Part shown: piece after piece, positions 9,479 through 18,306 of the stretch
How positions within the stretch are numbered: the stretch's first letter is position 1
Layout: every line of letters starts with the position of its first letter
From: Porphyromonadaceae bacterium W3.11
Lineage (GTDB): Bacteria > Bacteroidota > Bacteroidia > Bacteroidales > Porphyromonadaceae
DNA: 64,000 bases
Assembly (NCBI GenBank): GCA_030434245.1
Contig: JAUISX010000001.1
Coordinates: 593,826-657,825 of the forward strand
Direction: 5' to 3'
The notes under the pieces: model-generated
Told to the model about the DNA's origin: nothing
Seen by the model: the letters and a program-made list of their open reading frames with translations, nothing else
Databases searched by the model: none
Program-made: the position numbers and the translations under genes

Positions 9479-10306
9479 CTATCTCTCCTGTAGGCGTATC
9501 TCATGCCTACGTAATCTAGTATCCATATCCAGCATTTGCTGCAGGATGTTATAATACTGATAAGAACCCGTAATGGCCTCCCTTGCCACACTATTTAGAC
9601 TAAAGGATGGACCTTCATGCCCATCTTCTTTGTAGAAAATCACCCTTAGCTGTTCATGCTCAGGTGCCATAGCAATAAAGGAGGCTAATCGTTCAGCTGC
9701 TTCTGGAGAAAAGGTAAGGCGTTCATAATAACGACTCAAATATTCATACCTATAATTTAAGCCACCATCATAAGCTATCGTATCACTTGCTACGAAAGTC
9801 TCCCCTTTCGAATCATAGATCTTGATATAACTGCTTTTGATAGGATGAGTTGCAGAAAGTCCAGCCACTAGTTTTAGCTCACCCTTATGACTAAGGTAAC
9901 AATCCAAAAAAGGGCTTGAAGGATTCGTGGAGGGATCATATCCCTTGAATCTTAGAACGTTCTCATCTGGCATATCTGGAGCTTCGATGAGAGTAAAATG
10001 GTGATAAAGACTATCTGCAATAGCCTCCATACGTTGTAACTCAGGGACCATCAAGATGGAGTCTCTTCGACCTTGCAGGATCCTAACATCTTTTGATAGT
10101 TCAAAAGCTGCTCTCCTTACCTTCACCACATCGGGATAAGTTTTTTGGAGACTATCCAGAAGTATAAGAGCCTCCTCGTACTCCTCTTGTTGCACCAACT
10201 CTTCAGCCTCAGCCTGCAATTGCTCGGCAGCTTTCTTGTGCTTATTCTCACATGAAATGAGCATTAAGCACATCACAATGGTCATAAATACTTTCGTCCT
10301 CATCAT
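9479..10306 (-). CDS. Lipoprotein of unknown function, end of the mtaB operon
   Basis: 275 residues. Lipoprotein signal MMRTKVFMTIVMCLMLISCENK, with the lipidated Cys at residue ~19. Residues 25-65 form a charged helical segment with TPR-like character (AEELVQQEEYEEALILLDSLQKTYPD). After that comes a coiled-coil stretch, then a domain starting near residue 115 that I do not recognise (FKGYDPSTNPSSPFLDCYLSHK, LKLVAGLSATHPI). The start is directly adjacent to the stop of the glycosyltransferase gene at 10307, so it is cotranscribed with mtaB, the acyltransferase and the glycosyltransferase. It is probably an inner-leaflet-facing outer membrane lipoprotein; the role in the envelope is inferred from neighbours only. 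Confidence 0.75.
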   Translation of the reverse strand: MMRTKVFMTIVMCLMLISCENKHKKAAEQLQAEAEELVQQEEYEEALILLDSLQKTYPDVVKVRRAAFELSKDVRILQGRRDSILMVPELQRMEAIADSLYHHFTLIEAPDMPDENVLRFKGYDPSTNPSSPFLDCYLSHKGELKLVAGLSATHPIKSSYIKIYDSKGETFVASDTIAYDGGLNYRYEYLSRYYERLTFSPEAAERLASFIAMAPEHEQLRVIFYKEDGHEGPSFSLNSVAREAITGSYQYYNILQQMLDMDTRLRRHEIRLQER

Positions 10307-11311
10307 TTATTGTTTCAAGTGACTATATCTTTTTTCTTTTTTTATATGATAACGCCATAATAAGACCTTCGGATATAGTACCTGATAGCCTTTAAGACGA
10401 TCTATCCCACGAGTACGCCTACTCGGCCTCATCCAAAAAGCCCACCAGGCCTTATATACAGCCAACGCATCCCCTCGCTTACCTTTGACTAAAAAAACTA
10501 ATGCCGCCAAACGATCCAAAAAAAAGCGACGGACCATGGTCCATGCTAATACTTTCTTAGGTAGTAGCTTATGTAACATCAGCAGGTTATTCCTGAAGTT
10601 AAGAAAGGTTTTTCTAGGATCCTCCATATCTAGAGAGGCTCCACCGTAATGAAAAACTACACTCTCCGGCACTACGTATAATTGATGCCCCTCACAGTTC
10701 CAACGCCAGCAAAGATCTATCTCCTCCTGATGTGCAAAAAAATGTTCATCCAGCCCACCTTGATTGACATAAGCTTCACGGCGGACTAACATTGCTGCTC
10801 CAGAAGTCCAAAAAATACGTTTTGGTTCCGAACCATACTGCCCATCTGACTCCTCTAACGTGTCAAAGATACGACCTCTACAGAAAGGGTATCCCAGACG
10901 ATCCATATAGCCTCCTTCAGCTCCTGCATACTCATACTTAGAGGGATCTCGATCCCATAAAATCTTTGGCTGTACGGCCACCACTTCAGGATGGTCTGTC
11001 ATGAACTGAACCAAGGGTTCGAGCCAATTAGGAGATACTCGGACATCGCTATTGAGTAATAAGATATAGGGGTAATCCAACTGATCTATTGCTCTATTGT
11101 ACCCGCCAGCAAAGCCATAGTTGTCAAGTAGAGGAAGAACCCTTACCCCTTCTATGCTATTTAAGTATTGTATCGAATTATCAGTACTCCCATTATCAGC
11201 GATAATAATATCAGCGATACTACTAGGGGTATTGTAGATAACAGAGGGGAGATACTGCCTTAGTAACTCAGACCCATTCCAATTCAAGATAACAACGGCA
11301 ACTTTCTTCAC
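10307..11311 (-). CDS. Family 2 glycosyltransferase
   Basis: 334 residues from a GTG start at 11309-11311 that overlaps the stop codon of the acyltransferase gene (GTGA). I chose it because the domain begins at once with VKKVAVVILNWNGSELLRQYLP. An upstream ATG at 11398 would overlap the neighbour by 91 bp and add residues with no match to the fold. GT-A motifs: IIADNGSTDNS, LLNSDVRVSPNWLEP (DxD-like), TSGAAMLVRREAY and DEHFFAHQEEIDLCWR (catalytic ED region). This GT2 subgroup usually transfers sugars (often rhamnose-like) in surface polysaccharide or lipid-linked glycan synthesis. The adjacent lipid A-type acyltransferase points to envelope glycolipid assembly. Confidence 0.88.
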   Translation of the reverse strand: MKKVAVVILNWNGSELLRQYLPSVIYNTPSSIADIIIADNGSTDNSIQYLNSIEGVRVLPLLDNYGFAGGYNRAIDQLDYPYILLLNSDVRVSPNWLEPLVQFMTDHPEVVAVQPKILWDRDPSKYEYAGAEGGYMDRLGYPFCRGRIFDTLEESDGQYGSEPKRIFWTSGAAMLVRREAYVNQGGLDEHFFAHQEEIDLCWRWNCEGHQLYVVPESVVFHYGGASLDMEDPRKTFLNFRNNLLMLHKLLPKKVLAWTMVRRFFLDRLAALVFLVKGKRGDALAVYKAWWAFWMRPSRRTRGIDRLKGYQVLYPKVLLWRYHIKKEKRYSHLKQ

Positions 11312-12249
11312 GACTCTAATATTGAAATCTTCCTCTCCGGAAAGTGATTCTGTACATCCTCTATTGAATAACGCCATCTCCGATGTGACCAAAGCCAATA
11401 CTCTGGTGCTCTACGAATGGTCTCCTCCAGTCGTTTCATAAAATCTTGTGCTAACTCTCCCTCCCCATACTCTGAAGCATCCATCGTCATCAATTCTATT
11501 CTTACGCGATATTGTCCACGTTTGGGTTTCTTAATCTCCACATATACTACAGGACTCCCCGCTATCTGAGCTAAACGCTCCATCCCGGTATAGACGGCCG
11601 TCTTTTGTCCAAAAAAATCTATGAAGACGTGTGTGTTATTAATTCCTGGTGATTGGTCCGCAACGAAGACATAAGTTCGAGGGACGTCATCATGTCTTCG
11701 ACTTAGGATAACCCTAGGAGCGGCATACTTTTCTAATAGCTCGGCACCAAACTTACTCCTTGCCCTCTGCATCAGGTAGTTCCAAACTCCATGCTGTTTG
11801 TGATACAGGACGTTCAACTCCGTATCGGGCAGAAATTTTTGCAATGCTGTAAACCATTCCCAATCACCATAATGACCCAAAAACATATAAATACTATTAT
11901 GTCCTTCATTATGTAACTGACCAAAGATTTCGCCATTCTCTAGCACCACATGACGCCTAAGCCTCCTTTCGGTAAATCCACATAGCATGATGATCTCTAC
12001 TGCCAAGTCACAGAGATTGACATACACTTTATGCTCTAATGACTTTAGCTCCTTGTGACTCTTCTCTGGAAAAGAGTTCCTCAAATTCTTTCGGATAACC
12101 TCCTTACGATACCCCACAATATATTGGAGGGGGTAGGATAGCAAATCAGCCCATAAATAGTGCCACCATGATGGGAGTTTACCAATGACACCGAAAAAAT
12201 GATATAATATTCTACCAGCTAAGGGTGCCTTCTTATCACTTTCACTCAT
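11308..12249 (-). CDS. LpxL/HtrB-like lysophospholipid or lipid A acyltransferase
   Basis: 313 residues. An N-terminal hydrophobic segment is followed by GYRKEVIRKNLRNSFPEKS, then the HX4(D/E) catalytic motif in FLGHYGDWEWF (~residues 124-134). DQSPGINNTHVFIDFFGQKTAVYTGMERLA is typical of the substrate-binding part, and EYWLWSHRRWR is the conserved C-terminal block. This family adds secondary acyl chains to lipid A or related lipids at the inner membrane. The gene overlaps mtaB by 4 bp (12246-12249) and the glycosyltransferase GTG by 4 bp (11308-11311), so translation is coupled through all three. Confidence 0.9.
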   Translation of the reverse strand: MSESDKKAPLAGRILYHFFGVIGKLPSWWHYLWADLLSYPLQYIVGYRKEVIRKNLRNSFPEKSHKELKSLEHKVYVNLCDLAVEIIMLCGFTERRLRRHVVLENGEIFGQLHNEGHNSIYMFLGHYGDWEWFTALQKFLPDTELNVLYHKQHGVWNYLMQRARSKFGAELLEKYAAPRVILSRRHDDVPRTYVFVADQSPGINNTHVFIDFFGQKTAVYTGMERLAQIAGSPVVYVEIKKPKRGQYRVRIELMTMDASEYGEGELAQDFMKRLEETIRRAPEYWLWSHRRWRYSIEDVQNHFPERKISILES

Positions 12250-13577
12250 AACAATTCACCATTTACGACCTCTACTTCATCATCCGCTAAGTCACACAGC
12301 TTTACATTACGCACCTCTCCCTGCAAGATCGGATCATATGGGACACGAACACGCACATAATTTTCTGTAAATCCGTATAGCCATGGTCCCCCATCGGCAT
12401 GCTCTAGTAAGAGCTTATGGGTAGAGCCTAATTGACTGACATTAAAAGCTCTATGCTTTTCTTCACTAAGCTCTATTAATCGCTGACTACGGCGGTGCTT
12501 CTCTTGTGGGCTAACCACATAGTCTATCTCCAAGGCATCTGTACCTGGTCGTTCACTATAGCTAAAAACATGTAACTTAGTCACAGGTAACCCCTCAATA
12601 AATTGGTAGCTGTCTTCGAAATATTCAGGACGCTCTCCTCGGGTCCCGACAATCACATCAACACCAATAAAAGCGTGAGGCATAACATCCTTGATCAACT
12701 GTACCTTATGGGCAAATACTTCCCTTTTGTATCTCCGACGCATTAACCTCAATACATCATCTGAGCCACTCTGTAATGGAATGTGAAAATGCGGTGCAAA
12801 CCGCTCTGAATCAGCCACAAATCGGATAATTTCATCCGTGATAAGGTTGGGCTCAATACTTGAGATCCTAAATCGTTCTATCCCAGCCACTTTATCCAGT
12901 GCTTGTATCAGCTCCAGGAAGGTCTCTCCTGTCGATTTACCAAAGTCCCCGACATTAACACCTGTGAGCACGATCTCCTTACCTCCTATGCTCGCTACCT
13001 TTTCGGCTTCGGTCACAAGCTCCGAAATAAGTCCATTACGACTCTTTCCTCTAGCCTTAGGGATAGTGCAATAACTACAGTGATAGTCGCAGCCATCTTG
13101 AACTTTGAGAAAATGTCTTGTCCTCCCCTCACTCGAAACGGAGTGAGAAAAAGTATCAATATCCTCCACAGCGGTGTGAAGCACATGCACTCTATCTTGA
13201 TTAGAGTCACTGCTCTCCAACTGCTCTAAAAACTTGATTAGATCGCCTTTCTCATTAGCACCTAATACTAAATCAACACCCTCCAGCTCCGCCACGACCT
13301 CTGGCTGGAGCTGTGCATAACAACCTGTAACTATAATCTTAGCATTAGGATGCTCGCGGTGCAGCTTACGAATCACTTGTCGACTCTTCTTATCTGCTAG
13401 CTCTGTCACCGAACAAGTATTAACCAGACAGAAATCTGCCTCTTCACCATCAGCGACAGCACGCATGCCTCGCTCCAATAGAGTCCTACCAAGATGGCTC
13501 GTCTCAGCAAAATTAAGCTTACACCCGAGCGTCAAAAAAGCCACCTTCTTATCCTGAAATATATTTGTATCAATCAT
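12246..13577 (-). CDS. mtaB: tRNA t6A37 methylthiotransferase
   Basis: 443 residues in the MiaB/MtaB layout. An N-terminal UPF0004 domain contains three Cys residues for the auxiliary cluster (LGCKLNFAETS, VNTCSV, VTGCYAQ). A radical SAM core follows with CxxxCxxC in QDGCDYHCSYCTIPKARG (~residues 162-178), and a C-terminal TRAM-like RNA-binding region ends the protein. The LGCKLNFAET variant and YCTIPKARG favour MtaB, which forms ms2t6A at position 37 of ANN-decoding tRNAs, over MiaB or RimO. It is first gene of the envelope operon and has a leftward TATATTTG promoter box just upstream. Confidence 0.93.
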   Translation of the reverse strand: MIDTNIFQDKKVAFLTLGCKLNFAETSHLGRTLLERGMRAVADGEEADFCLVNTCSVTELADKKSRQVIRKLHREHPNAKIIVTGCYAQLQPEVVAELEGVDLVLGANEKGDLIKFLEQLESSDSNQDRVHVLHTAVEDIDTFSHSVSSEGRTRHFLKVQDGCDYHCSYCTIPKARGKSRNGLISELVTEAEKVASIGGKEIVLTGVNVGDFGKSTGETFLELIQALDKVAGIERFRISSIEPNLITDEIIRFVADSERFAPHFHIPLQSGSDDVLRLMRRRYKREVFAHKVQLIKDVMPHAFIGVDVIVGTRGERPEYFEDSYQFIEGLPVTKLHVFSYSERPGTDALEIDYVVSPQEKHRRSQRLIELSEEKHRAFNVSQLGSTHKLLLEHADGGPWLYGFTENYVRVRVPYDPILQGEVRNVKLCDLADDEVEVVNGELL

Positions 13578-13599
13578 TCTCTGAACATCTTATAGAGTA

Positions 13600-13607
13600 C
13601 AAATATA
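13600..13607 (-). promoter_or_regulatory. -7 box for the mtaB operon
   Basis: CAAATATA reads TATATTTG leftward, 22 bp upstream of the mtaB ATG, giving a leader of roughly 20 nt. Confidence 0.65.
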
Positions 13608-13841
13608 GCCAAATTTCTACCCACTGAACACCCATCTTTCTCTCCTTCTAAGTGTATCGGACGGAAGAAAGTTGTGAACGTTTGATTATCTTCGTGATAC
13701 AATTAAGAAAAATACTATGCCTAGAGATTGATGATCGGGCTTATATATTATCCTACTCTCCACGCTTATTTGACTATTAGTGCATTAGGTTGGATAGACA
13801 TAGGCTCTTCTTATGCCATCCATACGGATCTAGACCTAAGA

Positions 13842-13985
13842 TGACGAAATGAAAGATACCCACCCATGAAATGGCCCTAAAATGGGTCTATTCTCTTCCT
13901 ATAGGAAACGTTTCTTCTTCTCATAGAGAAGATAATTTTTTCCTATGAGAAACGTTTCTCCTTCATATAACCAAAATTCAGCCCA
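13842..13985. repeat. Dispersed intergenic repeat, copy 1
   Basis: This stretch aligns with the reverse complement of 30506-30646. Shared blocks are ACGAAATGAAAG, TTCTTCCTATAGGAA, TCTTCTCATAG, AATTTTTTCC-type, AGAAACGTTTCTC and TATATAACNAAA. The internal CCTATAGGAA and GAAACGTTTC pieces are themselves near-palindromic. It has no reading frame. It lies in a 690-bp gene-free gap between the divergent mtaB and fucosidase genes; the rest of that gap shows nothing else I can identify. Confidence 0.6.
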
Positions 13986-14214
13986 CGCAAGACACCTCAA
14001 AAGGACACTCTTAGTCACATTTTAAAACATTCAGCATCACACTCTATTTCACTGACTTACCTAAGCATATCATCTGCATCTTGATGAATCTTCAAACTAT
14101 TCAATAGTAACAGCTTACGAATCGTAACCACACCCCTATTTGATTCACCACTAATCTAAAGAAAGTACACTCCACTCATGCTACAGCTAGCAATTCTTTT
14201 TCTCCAAAATAGGC

Positions 14215-14222
14215 TATATTTG
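14215..14222 (+). promoter_or_regulatory. -7 box for the fucosidase gene
   Basis: TATATTTG at 14215-14222 lies 44 bp upstream of the fucosidase ATG and matches the TAnnTTTG element. Confidence 0.65.
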
Positions 14223-14266
14223 TGCTTTATTACCTGATGTAACAATAGATATACTATTTCAAAGCT

Positions 14267-16357
14267 ATGAGACGAACCATCGTAATTATACTCATCTCTC
14301 TAATTTCCACCCTAATAGGCTATGGAAAACCGACACAGAAATGGCTGGATCAAAAATACTCTATGTTCATCCACTTTGGGCTATATTCTCAATACGGCGG
14401 TGTCTATCAAGGGGAACCCGTCAAGTGGGGATATAGCGAACAGATACAATCATTTGCCGGCATTTTTAGCGACTGGTATGCAGCGAGTGCGGAAGATTTT
14501 AATCCTGAAGAATGGGATCCTGATAGCATCGTAGCACTGGCAAAAGAGGCTGGTATGAAGTCCATCGTCTTTACCTCGAAGCATCATGATGGTTTTTGTA
14601 TGTACCACTCTCAGTTCACATCCTTCAATATCGTAGATGCTACACCGTATGGGAGAGATTTGATGAAGGAGCTTGCGGATGCTTGCCATAGAGGTGGGAT
14701 TGACTTTGGGATATATTACTCATTGATAGACTGGCACTTTCCACAGGCCTACCCTATCTCAAGCCACAATGCAGACCCTCTGACTCCAGAGCACTTTGAG
14801 TATAACATGAATCAGGTAAGAGAAATCATGACTAACTATGGCACTATCTCTGAGATTTGGTTCGATATGGGATGCTTGACTCCTGAGCAGAGCAAGAAGT
14901 TGTACCACTTAGTGAATGCCCTTCAGCCGGAGTGTATGATTAGTGGTCGCTTGGGTAATGACTATGTGGACTTTAGTGTCATGGCGGATAATGAATATCC
15001 AGACTACAAGCTAGGGGTGCCATGGCAGACGGCCGCATCCATGTTTGATGAGACCTGGGGGTATCGTTCATGGCAAGAGCGGGGCTCTGTATCCGATAAG
15101 ATTAATGAGAAAATAAAGAGCATAATAAAGGTGGTCAGTCGGGGTGGAAACTACCTGCTCAATATCGGTCCAAGGGGTGACGGTTCGGTTGTGGAATTTG
15201 AACGAGATGTACTACTAGGGATTGGTCAGTGGATTGGTCGCAATAAGGAAGCGATATACGGGACAAGAGCCAATCCATTTCATCAGTTTTTCGGCTGGGG
15301 TGATGTCACAGCGACGGATGACGCTCTATACCTTTTTATTGAAGAGCCCACTATTAAGGAGGAATTATCCTTATGTGGATTTGATGGGGTTGTCAGAGAA
15401 GTGGTGCGGCTAGAGGATGGTCAGCCATGTCACTTCGTGGAATCAGAAGGGGGTATCATAATCATTTGTGATGGTCTAAATCAGCAGCATGCGACTCCGT
15501 TCGTAATAAAGGTAAGCTTTGAAAATGGCTATACCGTACGTCCAGAACACATCCTTCAAGGCGGTGAACTATCCCACCTGAATGCGATTCACACCTTTGG
15601 GCACTCTAGTCAAGATTATTATGGAGGATATAAAAGTTTGATTGGATACGACTGGTACTTTTCAAGCTCCGAAAGCAGTATTACGCCTACAGTTTACTAC
15701 GCTGAGAGCGACACAGACAAAACCATCAGCATCAACATAGATGGCACAGAGCAGATCGTTCAGCTCACTGGCAGTATATACGAACATAAGGAATTAGATA
15801 GTCAAAAGGTAAAATGGGGCAGGCTCTATACTAAAAGAGGAAGAGGTGTATTTGGGTACCTCCCTGAAGACGGCACTAGAATTTCGCCCGAAACTCTGAA
15901 TCAGGAGTGGGAGCAGGTAGAGCACTTCCGATATGGTGAGGAGCATCAGAAACGACTGAGACCGAGGGGGAGCATCCTCTTTCTGCAGGAAATAAAATCA
16001 TCGGAAGATCAAACCATCGCAGTGAAGCTAGGTTGTGGAAATGCTATGTATATAACACTTAATGGAGAATACATAACAGCCCATTTCTCTCCGGACAGAA
16101 TCTCATACCAAGAAGAGCTACTCCTCCTTCCACTAAAAGCAGGAAACAACCAATTAATAGTGAAGTACTTTAATCGCTTTGAGAATAACCTTAAGTACAG
16201 CATTACACCTATGAAGAGCTGGGATATCTATGCCCAGCCATTAAAGACTATTCCGCTTAAGGATAGTGACGAGAGCCACAGGATATCCCTTAGACTTGCA
16301 TATCCGAGCTCTAAGGTATCGCCCCTAAGACTCAGTAATCTTTCTATCAAACTTTGA
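14267..16357 (+). CDS. GH29 alpha-L-fucosidase, secreted
   Basis: 696 residues. Signal peptide at 1-20 (MRRTIVIILISLISTLIGYG). The GH29 catalytic barrel spans about residues 22-340: WLDQKYSMFIHFGLYSQYGG, the conserved HHDGF in FTSKHHDGFCMYHS, DFGIYYSLIDWH, and EIWFDMG in which Asp200 is the expected nucleophile. VSRGGNYLLNIGPRGDG closes the domain. The C-terminal half has a beta-sandwich-like region (~350-430) followed by an extra domain of about 240 residues I do not recognise. It would release L-fucose from host glycans such as mucins in the periplasm or at the surface. No SusC/SusD pair is adjacent, so it is not part of a classic polysaccharide-utilisation locus here. Confidence 0.93.
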   Translation: MRRTIVIILISLISTLIGYGKPTQKWLDQKYSMFIHFGLYSQYGGVYQGEPVKWGYSEQIQSFAGIFSDWYAASAEDFNPEEWDPDSIVALAKEAGMKSIVFTSKHHDGFCMYHSQFTSFNIVDATPYGRDLMKELADACHRGGIDFGIYYSLIDWHFPQAYPISSHNADPLTPEHFEYNMNQVREIMTNYGTISEIWFDMGCLTPEQSKKLYHLVNALQPECMISGRLGNDYVDFSVMADNEYPDYKLGVPWQTAASMFDETWGYRSWQERGSVSDKINEKIKSIIKVVSRGGNYLLNIGPRGDGSVVEFERDVLLGIGQWIGRNKEAIYGTRANPFHQFFGWGDVTATDDALYLFIEEPTIKEELSLCGFDGVVREVVRLEDGQPCHFVESEGGIIIICDGLNQQHATPFVIKVSFENGYTVRPEHILQGGELSHLNAIHTFGHSSQDYYGGYKSLIGYDWYFSSSESSITPTVYYAESDTDKTISINIDGTEQIVQLTGSIYEHKELDSQKVKWGRLYTKRGRGVFGYLPEDGTRISPETLNQEWEQVEHFRYGEEHQKRLRPRGSILFLQEIKSSEDQTIAVKLGCGNAMYITLNGEYITAHFSPDRISYQEELLLLPLKAGNNQLIVKYFNRFENNLKYSITPMKSWDIYAQPLKTIPLKDSDESHRISLRLAYPSSKVSPLRLSNLSIKL

Positions 16358-16456
16358 GGAGGACTATAAGAAATAAGGATGAGTAACAGCTATCGAACTA
16401 ACTATTAGTGAGTTACAGTAGATAACCAAGAGCTATATGTGATAATAGGAGAAGAA

Positions 16457-16474
16457 TCTGTACATTTGTACAGA
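16457..16474 (+). promoter_or_regulatory. Palindrome enclosing a -7 box upstream of the MscS gene
   Basis: TCTGTACATTTGTACAGA has complementary 7-nt arms around ATTT. The box TACATTTG (16461-16468) sits inside it. It could be a promoter with an overlapping operator; start codon 109 bp downstream. Confidence 0.45.
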
Positions 16475-16582
16475 CTCATTACACTTATAGCTATTATGTG
16501 ATACTTACGAAGAAAGTTATCCTATAGCGTTTGGGTGCAATCAGTCGTGAACCCTTCAATTTACATTATTCAGAAAGAGTTA

Positions 16583-17407
16583 ATGGACGACTTTTTAGAT
16601 ACAATAATCCTGAATGTCCTCGGTTATCAACTTAATGTTAGGACACTCATATACTTGATTATTTTCTGCCTTGCGACCTATGGGGTGCTACGGCTCGTCA
16701 AGTATATGATATACAAATCCAATAAACTAAGTACTGGAGAGAAGTTCTCCGTCAATAAGCTATCACGCTACGTCATCGCAGTTATTGCTTTTCTGAGTAT
16801 TCTTAAGATCCTCGGCATAGACATTACAGTGCTCTTAGCTGGTTCGGCTGCTCTATTAGTTGGTATTGGATTTGGACTCCAGAATGTATTTAGCGACTTC
16901 ATCTCTGGTCTGATCCTTCTTTTTGAAGGAGCTTTGAGGGTAGATGATGTAATAGAGGTTAATGGCCTCATTTATAAGTTGGAAGAGATTCGTTTTAGAA
17001 CCACCACAGTACTTGGACGAAACGAGAACCACGTGATCCTACCCAACTCGCAACTGACAAATAATAGTGTCATCAATTGGTCATACAGAGGGAAACCCTC
17101 ACGCTTCAAAATTGATGTAGGGGTGGATTATGATACTGATGTCGATGAACTGATGACACTCTTGACGGATGTGACCAAAGCTGAGCCCCGTGTACTGAAG
17201 AACCCTGAGCCATTCGTACGTTTTGAGGATTACGAGGATTCGGCCCTCAAGTTCGGCGTCTATTTTTATACCTATGAAATATTCAAAGCTGAGCAGATTA
17301 AGAGCCAGCTGAGGATTGAGATATTCAAAGAATTGAAGAAGCATGATATTAATATCCCTTTCCCTCAAAGGGTTATCAGATATCACAATGATGAGATAGA
17401 GCATTAA
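16583..17407 (+). CDS. MscS-type mechanosensitive channel
   Basis: 274 residues from ATG 16583. A GTG 48 bp upstream is in frame but adds residues without family character, and AAAGAG precedes the ATG. Three transmembrane helices (about residues 10-30, 55-75 and 80-110). The pore-lining helix is glycine/alanine-rich (LLAGSAALLVGIGFGLQNVFSDFISGLILLFEG), the hallmark of MscS. The cytoplasmic beta domain follows with VDDVIEVNG, GRNENHVILPNSQLTNNSVINWS and the C-terminal alpha/beta part. Such channels release solutes on hypo-osmotic shock. The compact size fits the small-conductance subfamily. Monocistronic. Confidence 0.93.
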   Translation: MDDFLDTIILNVLGYQLNVRTLIYLIIFCLATYGVLRLVKYMIYKSNKLSTGEKFSVNKLSRYVIAVIAFLSILKILGIDITVLLAGSAALLVGIGFGLQNVFSDFISGLILLFEGALRVDDVIEVNGLIYKLEEIRFRTTTVLGRNENHVILPNSQLTNNSVINWSYRGKPSRFKIDVGVDYDTDVDELMTLLTDVTKAEPRVLKNPEPFVRFEDYEDSALKFGVYFYTYEIFKAEQIKSQLRIEIFKELKKHDINIPFPQRVIRYHNDEIEH

Positions 17408-17538
17408 CCATTCAAGGCACGACCTTATATAATTATATATCTCTCAACATTTTCGACATATTGCTTGTTATTATTATGAAATGAAAATATTTTTCTAGAC
17501 AAATAATGATTTTATAATAATATTAATGCAATAGTTTT

Positions 17539-18153
17539 ATGAACGATAGGTTAAAAGCGGCAAAAGAGATTTTAGAGAAGCGTCACAGTGAGTATGCTTT
17601 ATCGCCAGAATGGGTAACATCAGAGAAAGAGGTAGAAGAACTACTGGGCGATGTCCTTCAGCTAGTTCCTAGCCACTTCAATAGCCAGCCTGTGAGGATG
17701 GTGTTATTGAAGGGAGAGGCTCACAAGGCACATTGGAACCTGATAGAGGAAATCCTGATTAGCAAAATAGGTAAGGAAGCATACGATAAGAATACCCGTG
17801 CAAAAATCGAGGGAGCATTCCTAAGTGGTGCAGGTACCGTTGTATTCTTTGATGACACGACTGTAACTAAAAATATGATCGAACAATTCCCGACCTATGC
17901 TCATAACTTTCCACTATGGGCTCAGCAAGTACAGGGTTCTCATCAATTGATGGTATGGCTTGGACTGACTGAGCTTGGATATGGTGCTAGCCTCCAACAC
18001 TATACCGGAATGGATGATGATAAGATTAGGGAGCAACTAGGAGTTCCTAAGGAATGGGCTTTTATCGCACATATGCCTTTCGGCAAGGTGCTTAATCCAG
18101 CTGGTAAGAAAGAGAAAAAGCCATTGAGCGAGACTCTTAGGATCAAAGAGTGA
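17539..18153 (+). CDS. Nitroreductase-family oxidoreductase
   Basis: 204 residues covering one nitroreductase fold. An N-terminal helix (KAAKEILEKRHSEYAL) precedes VLQLVPSHFNSQPVRMVLLKGEAH, where the S/N/Q positions match the FMN-binding signature. LWAQQVQGSHQLMVWLGLTELGYGASLQHY follows, then PKEWAFIAHMPFGKV at the C-terminus. This clade is close to the nitroreductases annotated as YdfN/YodC-like NAD(P)H:FMN enzymes. The physiological substrate cannot be deduced. It stands alone with about 130 bp upstream and 150 bp downstream, and no clear promoter box was seen. Confidence 0.9.
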   Translation: MNDRLKAAKEILEKRHSEYALSPEWVTSEKEVEELLGDVLQLVPSHFNSQPVRMVLLKGEAHKAHWNLIEEILISKIGKEAYDKNTRAKIEGAFLSGAGTVVFFDDTTVTKNMIEQFPTYAHNFPLWAQQVQGSHQLMVWLGLTELGYGASLQHYTGMDDDKIREQLGVPKEWAFIAHMPFGKVLNPAGKKEKKPLSETLRIKE

Positions 18154-18262
18154 TAGTTTGGCATAATTACCACATTTTGATGTTCATTCACAGTAAGTTT
18201 TGTGTAATGGTTAAAGTAGCATAAGAGTTAGTCAATTTCCATATTAGGAAAATAGAATAACG

Positions 18263-18303
18263 TATATTTGTAGCGGTTTGGTAATCCAAATCGCTACTTT
18301 TTT
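18263..18303 (+). promoter_or_regulatory. -7 box followed by a terminator-like hairpin in the leader of the DUF4294 gene
   Basis: TATATTTG (18263-18270) is followed immediately by a 12-bp stem with one G/T-type mismatch, GTAGCGGTTTGG (18270-18281) and CCAAATCGCTAC (18286-18297). The loop is TAAT and six T residues (18298-18303) follow. The ATG begins at 18307. The mRNA would start within the left arm and so carry a 5'-terminal stem-loop and U-tract directly before the start codon. Confidence 0.55.
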
Positions 18304-18306
18304 ATT

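Noticed and set aside
11312..11398. Upstream ATG at 11398 for the glycosyltransferase
   Set aside because: It would overlap the acyltransferase gene by 91 bp, and the GT-A fold starts only at the GTG at 11311.
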